Below, in pieces: positions 63,463-64,000 of a stretch of 64,000 nucleotides of DNA. The notes under the pieces were generated by a model. The model did no database searches and had not been told where the DNA came from. It saw nothing but the letters and a program-made list of their open reading frames with translations. A program made the position numbers and the translations under genes. How positions within the stretch are numbered: the stretch's first letter is position 1; each line of letters opens with the position of its first letter. Source of the DNA: Pseudomonas sp. DC1.2 (GTDB lineage Bacteria > Pseudomonadota > Gammaproteobacteria > Pseudomonadales > Pseudomonadaceae); NCBI RefSeq assembly GCF_034351645.1, contig NZ_CP133782.1, forward strand, positions 2,361,001-2,425,000, in the 5' to 3' direction.

Positions 63463-64000
63463 GCTTGAGCCTCGATAAACATGGGGATACGGCTGTTGAG
63501 GGACGGGCGGTAATGCCAGGTCAGTCGATCCAACACGGGGTTCGCCTCTAGAATCTGTGTCAGCGTCGCGCTGGCGATGCTCAGTGCCAATGCTTGTCCA
63601 GGGCATTGATGGCGCCCGGCACCGAAGCTGAAGCTGCGTCGGTTCGCACGGCTGAGGCACACGGCGTCGGGGTCGTCGTTGAGCAGTGGGTCGCGATTGG
63701 CCGAGGCCAGTATCAGCAGAATCACATCCCCAGGCCTTAGGCTTGAACCGTTGATCTCGCAGGGCTCAGCGACAAAGCGCCGGGTGTTTTGGACCGAAGG
63801 GTCGATGCGTTGGATTTCGCCGATCAGTTCGTCCACACCGGTCATTTCGTTGCGTAATGACGGTTGTCGAATCAACGCCACTAACCCGTTGCCGATCAGC
63901 CCGGCCGTGGCTTCATAGGTTTGGGAGCATAAGCCGATGAGGTTGGCGATCAGCATGTCGTGGTCGGAGGAGGCCATCGCAAAGCGTTGCTGGATATCCT
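63459..64000 (-). CDS. Cytochrome P450 (N-terminus beyond window)
   Basis: The C-terminal ~180 residues are present. The I-helix Thr region (Q-T-Y-E-A-T-A-G-L), the K-helix E-I-Q-R (ExxR) and the heme-binding F-S-F-G-A-G-R-H-Q-C-P-G with the proximal Cys are all there. The reading frame continues past the window edge, so the start is not visible. It is paired with the ABM protein. Confidence 0.9.
   Translation of the reverse strand, partial: DIQQRFAMASSDHDMLIANLIGLCSQTYEATAGLIGNGLVALIRQPSLRNEMTGVDELIGEIQRIDPSVQNTRRFVAEPCEINGSSLRPGDVILLILASANRDPLLNDDPDAVCLSRANRRSFSFGAGRHQCPGQALALSIASATLTQILEANPVLDRLTWHYRPSLNSRIPMFIEAQA

Overview
The window looks like chromosome of a fluorescent-group Pseudomonas. 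Codon use is GC-rich, genes are tightly packed, and many neighbours overlap by ATGA. It carries hydrogen cyanide synthase genes (hcnABC), Pseudomonas-type REP/REPIN palindromes and many LysR regulators. No rRNA, tRNA, CRISPR array or intact insertion sequence was seen. The first gene (an SDR dehydrogenase) and the last (a cytochrome P450) are cut by the window edges.

Layout. 1-7.3 kb: SDR end, a UbiB/ABC1-kinase-like gene coupled to a DUF3429 membrane protein, three exported proteins (LprI-like, DUF3298-like, a periplasmic chorismate mutase) and a MATE pump. 7.3-12 kb: a phosphopantetheinyl transferase coupled to a 1346-residue Pls/PosA-type membrane NRPS (A-T plus three beta-helix modules between membrane segments). 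12-16.7 kb: YceI, GNAT, an RlmI/RlmK-like methyltransferase, a cytochrome b561/molybdopterin oxidoreductase pair and an MXKDX pentapeptide-repeat protein. 17-22.4 kb: a formaldehyde-activating-enzyme homologue with an aldo/keto reductase, an aldehyde dehydrogenase, an MFS carrier and a LysR regulator.

22.6-32.7 kb is the most suggestive block. A LysR gene diverges from a co-directional minus-strand series: a 2-oxoglutarate oxygenase, a DddP-like M24 hydrolase, a peptide-type ABC importer (binding protein, two permeases, fused double ATPase) and a porin. This reads as uptake and breakdown of one unidentified small solute. 32.6-41.2 kb holds an MFS gene and a second catabolic set: LysR, aldehyde dehydrogenase, MFS, enolase-superfamily enzyme and GMC oxidoreductase.

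41.2-51 kb holds a lone receiver protein, a HAD phosphatase, DUF2493, a Na/Pi cotransporter, the Mg2+ ATPase MgtA with a structured leader, and an OmpR-type two-component system. 51-56 kb holds a secreted Cys-rich protein, a membrane protein plus a 24-residue hydrophobic peptide behind a sigma54-like promoter, and hcnABC with RsmA/CsrA-type sites in its leader. 56-64 kb holds a KefC-like antiporter, LysR, a ModA-like binding protein, a citrate-type MFS symporter, an RcnB-like protein, a diguanylate cyclase, an FKBP isomerase, and a monooxygenase/P450 pair.

All functional calls come from reading translations and motifs; no database search was run. Comparisons with named family members rest on memory of those proteins.
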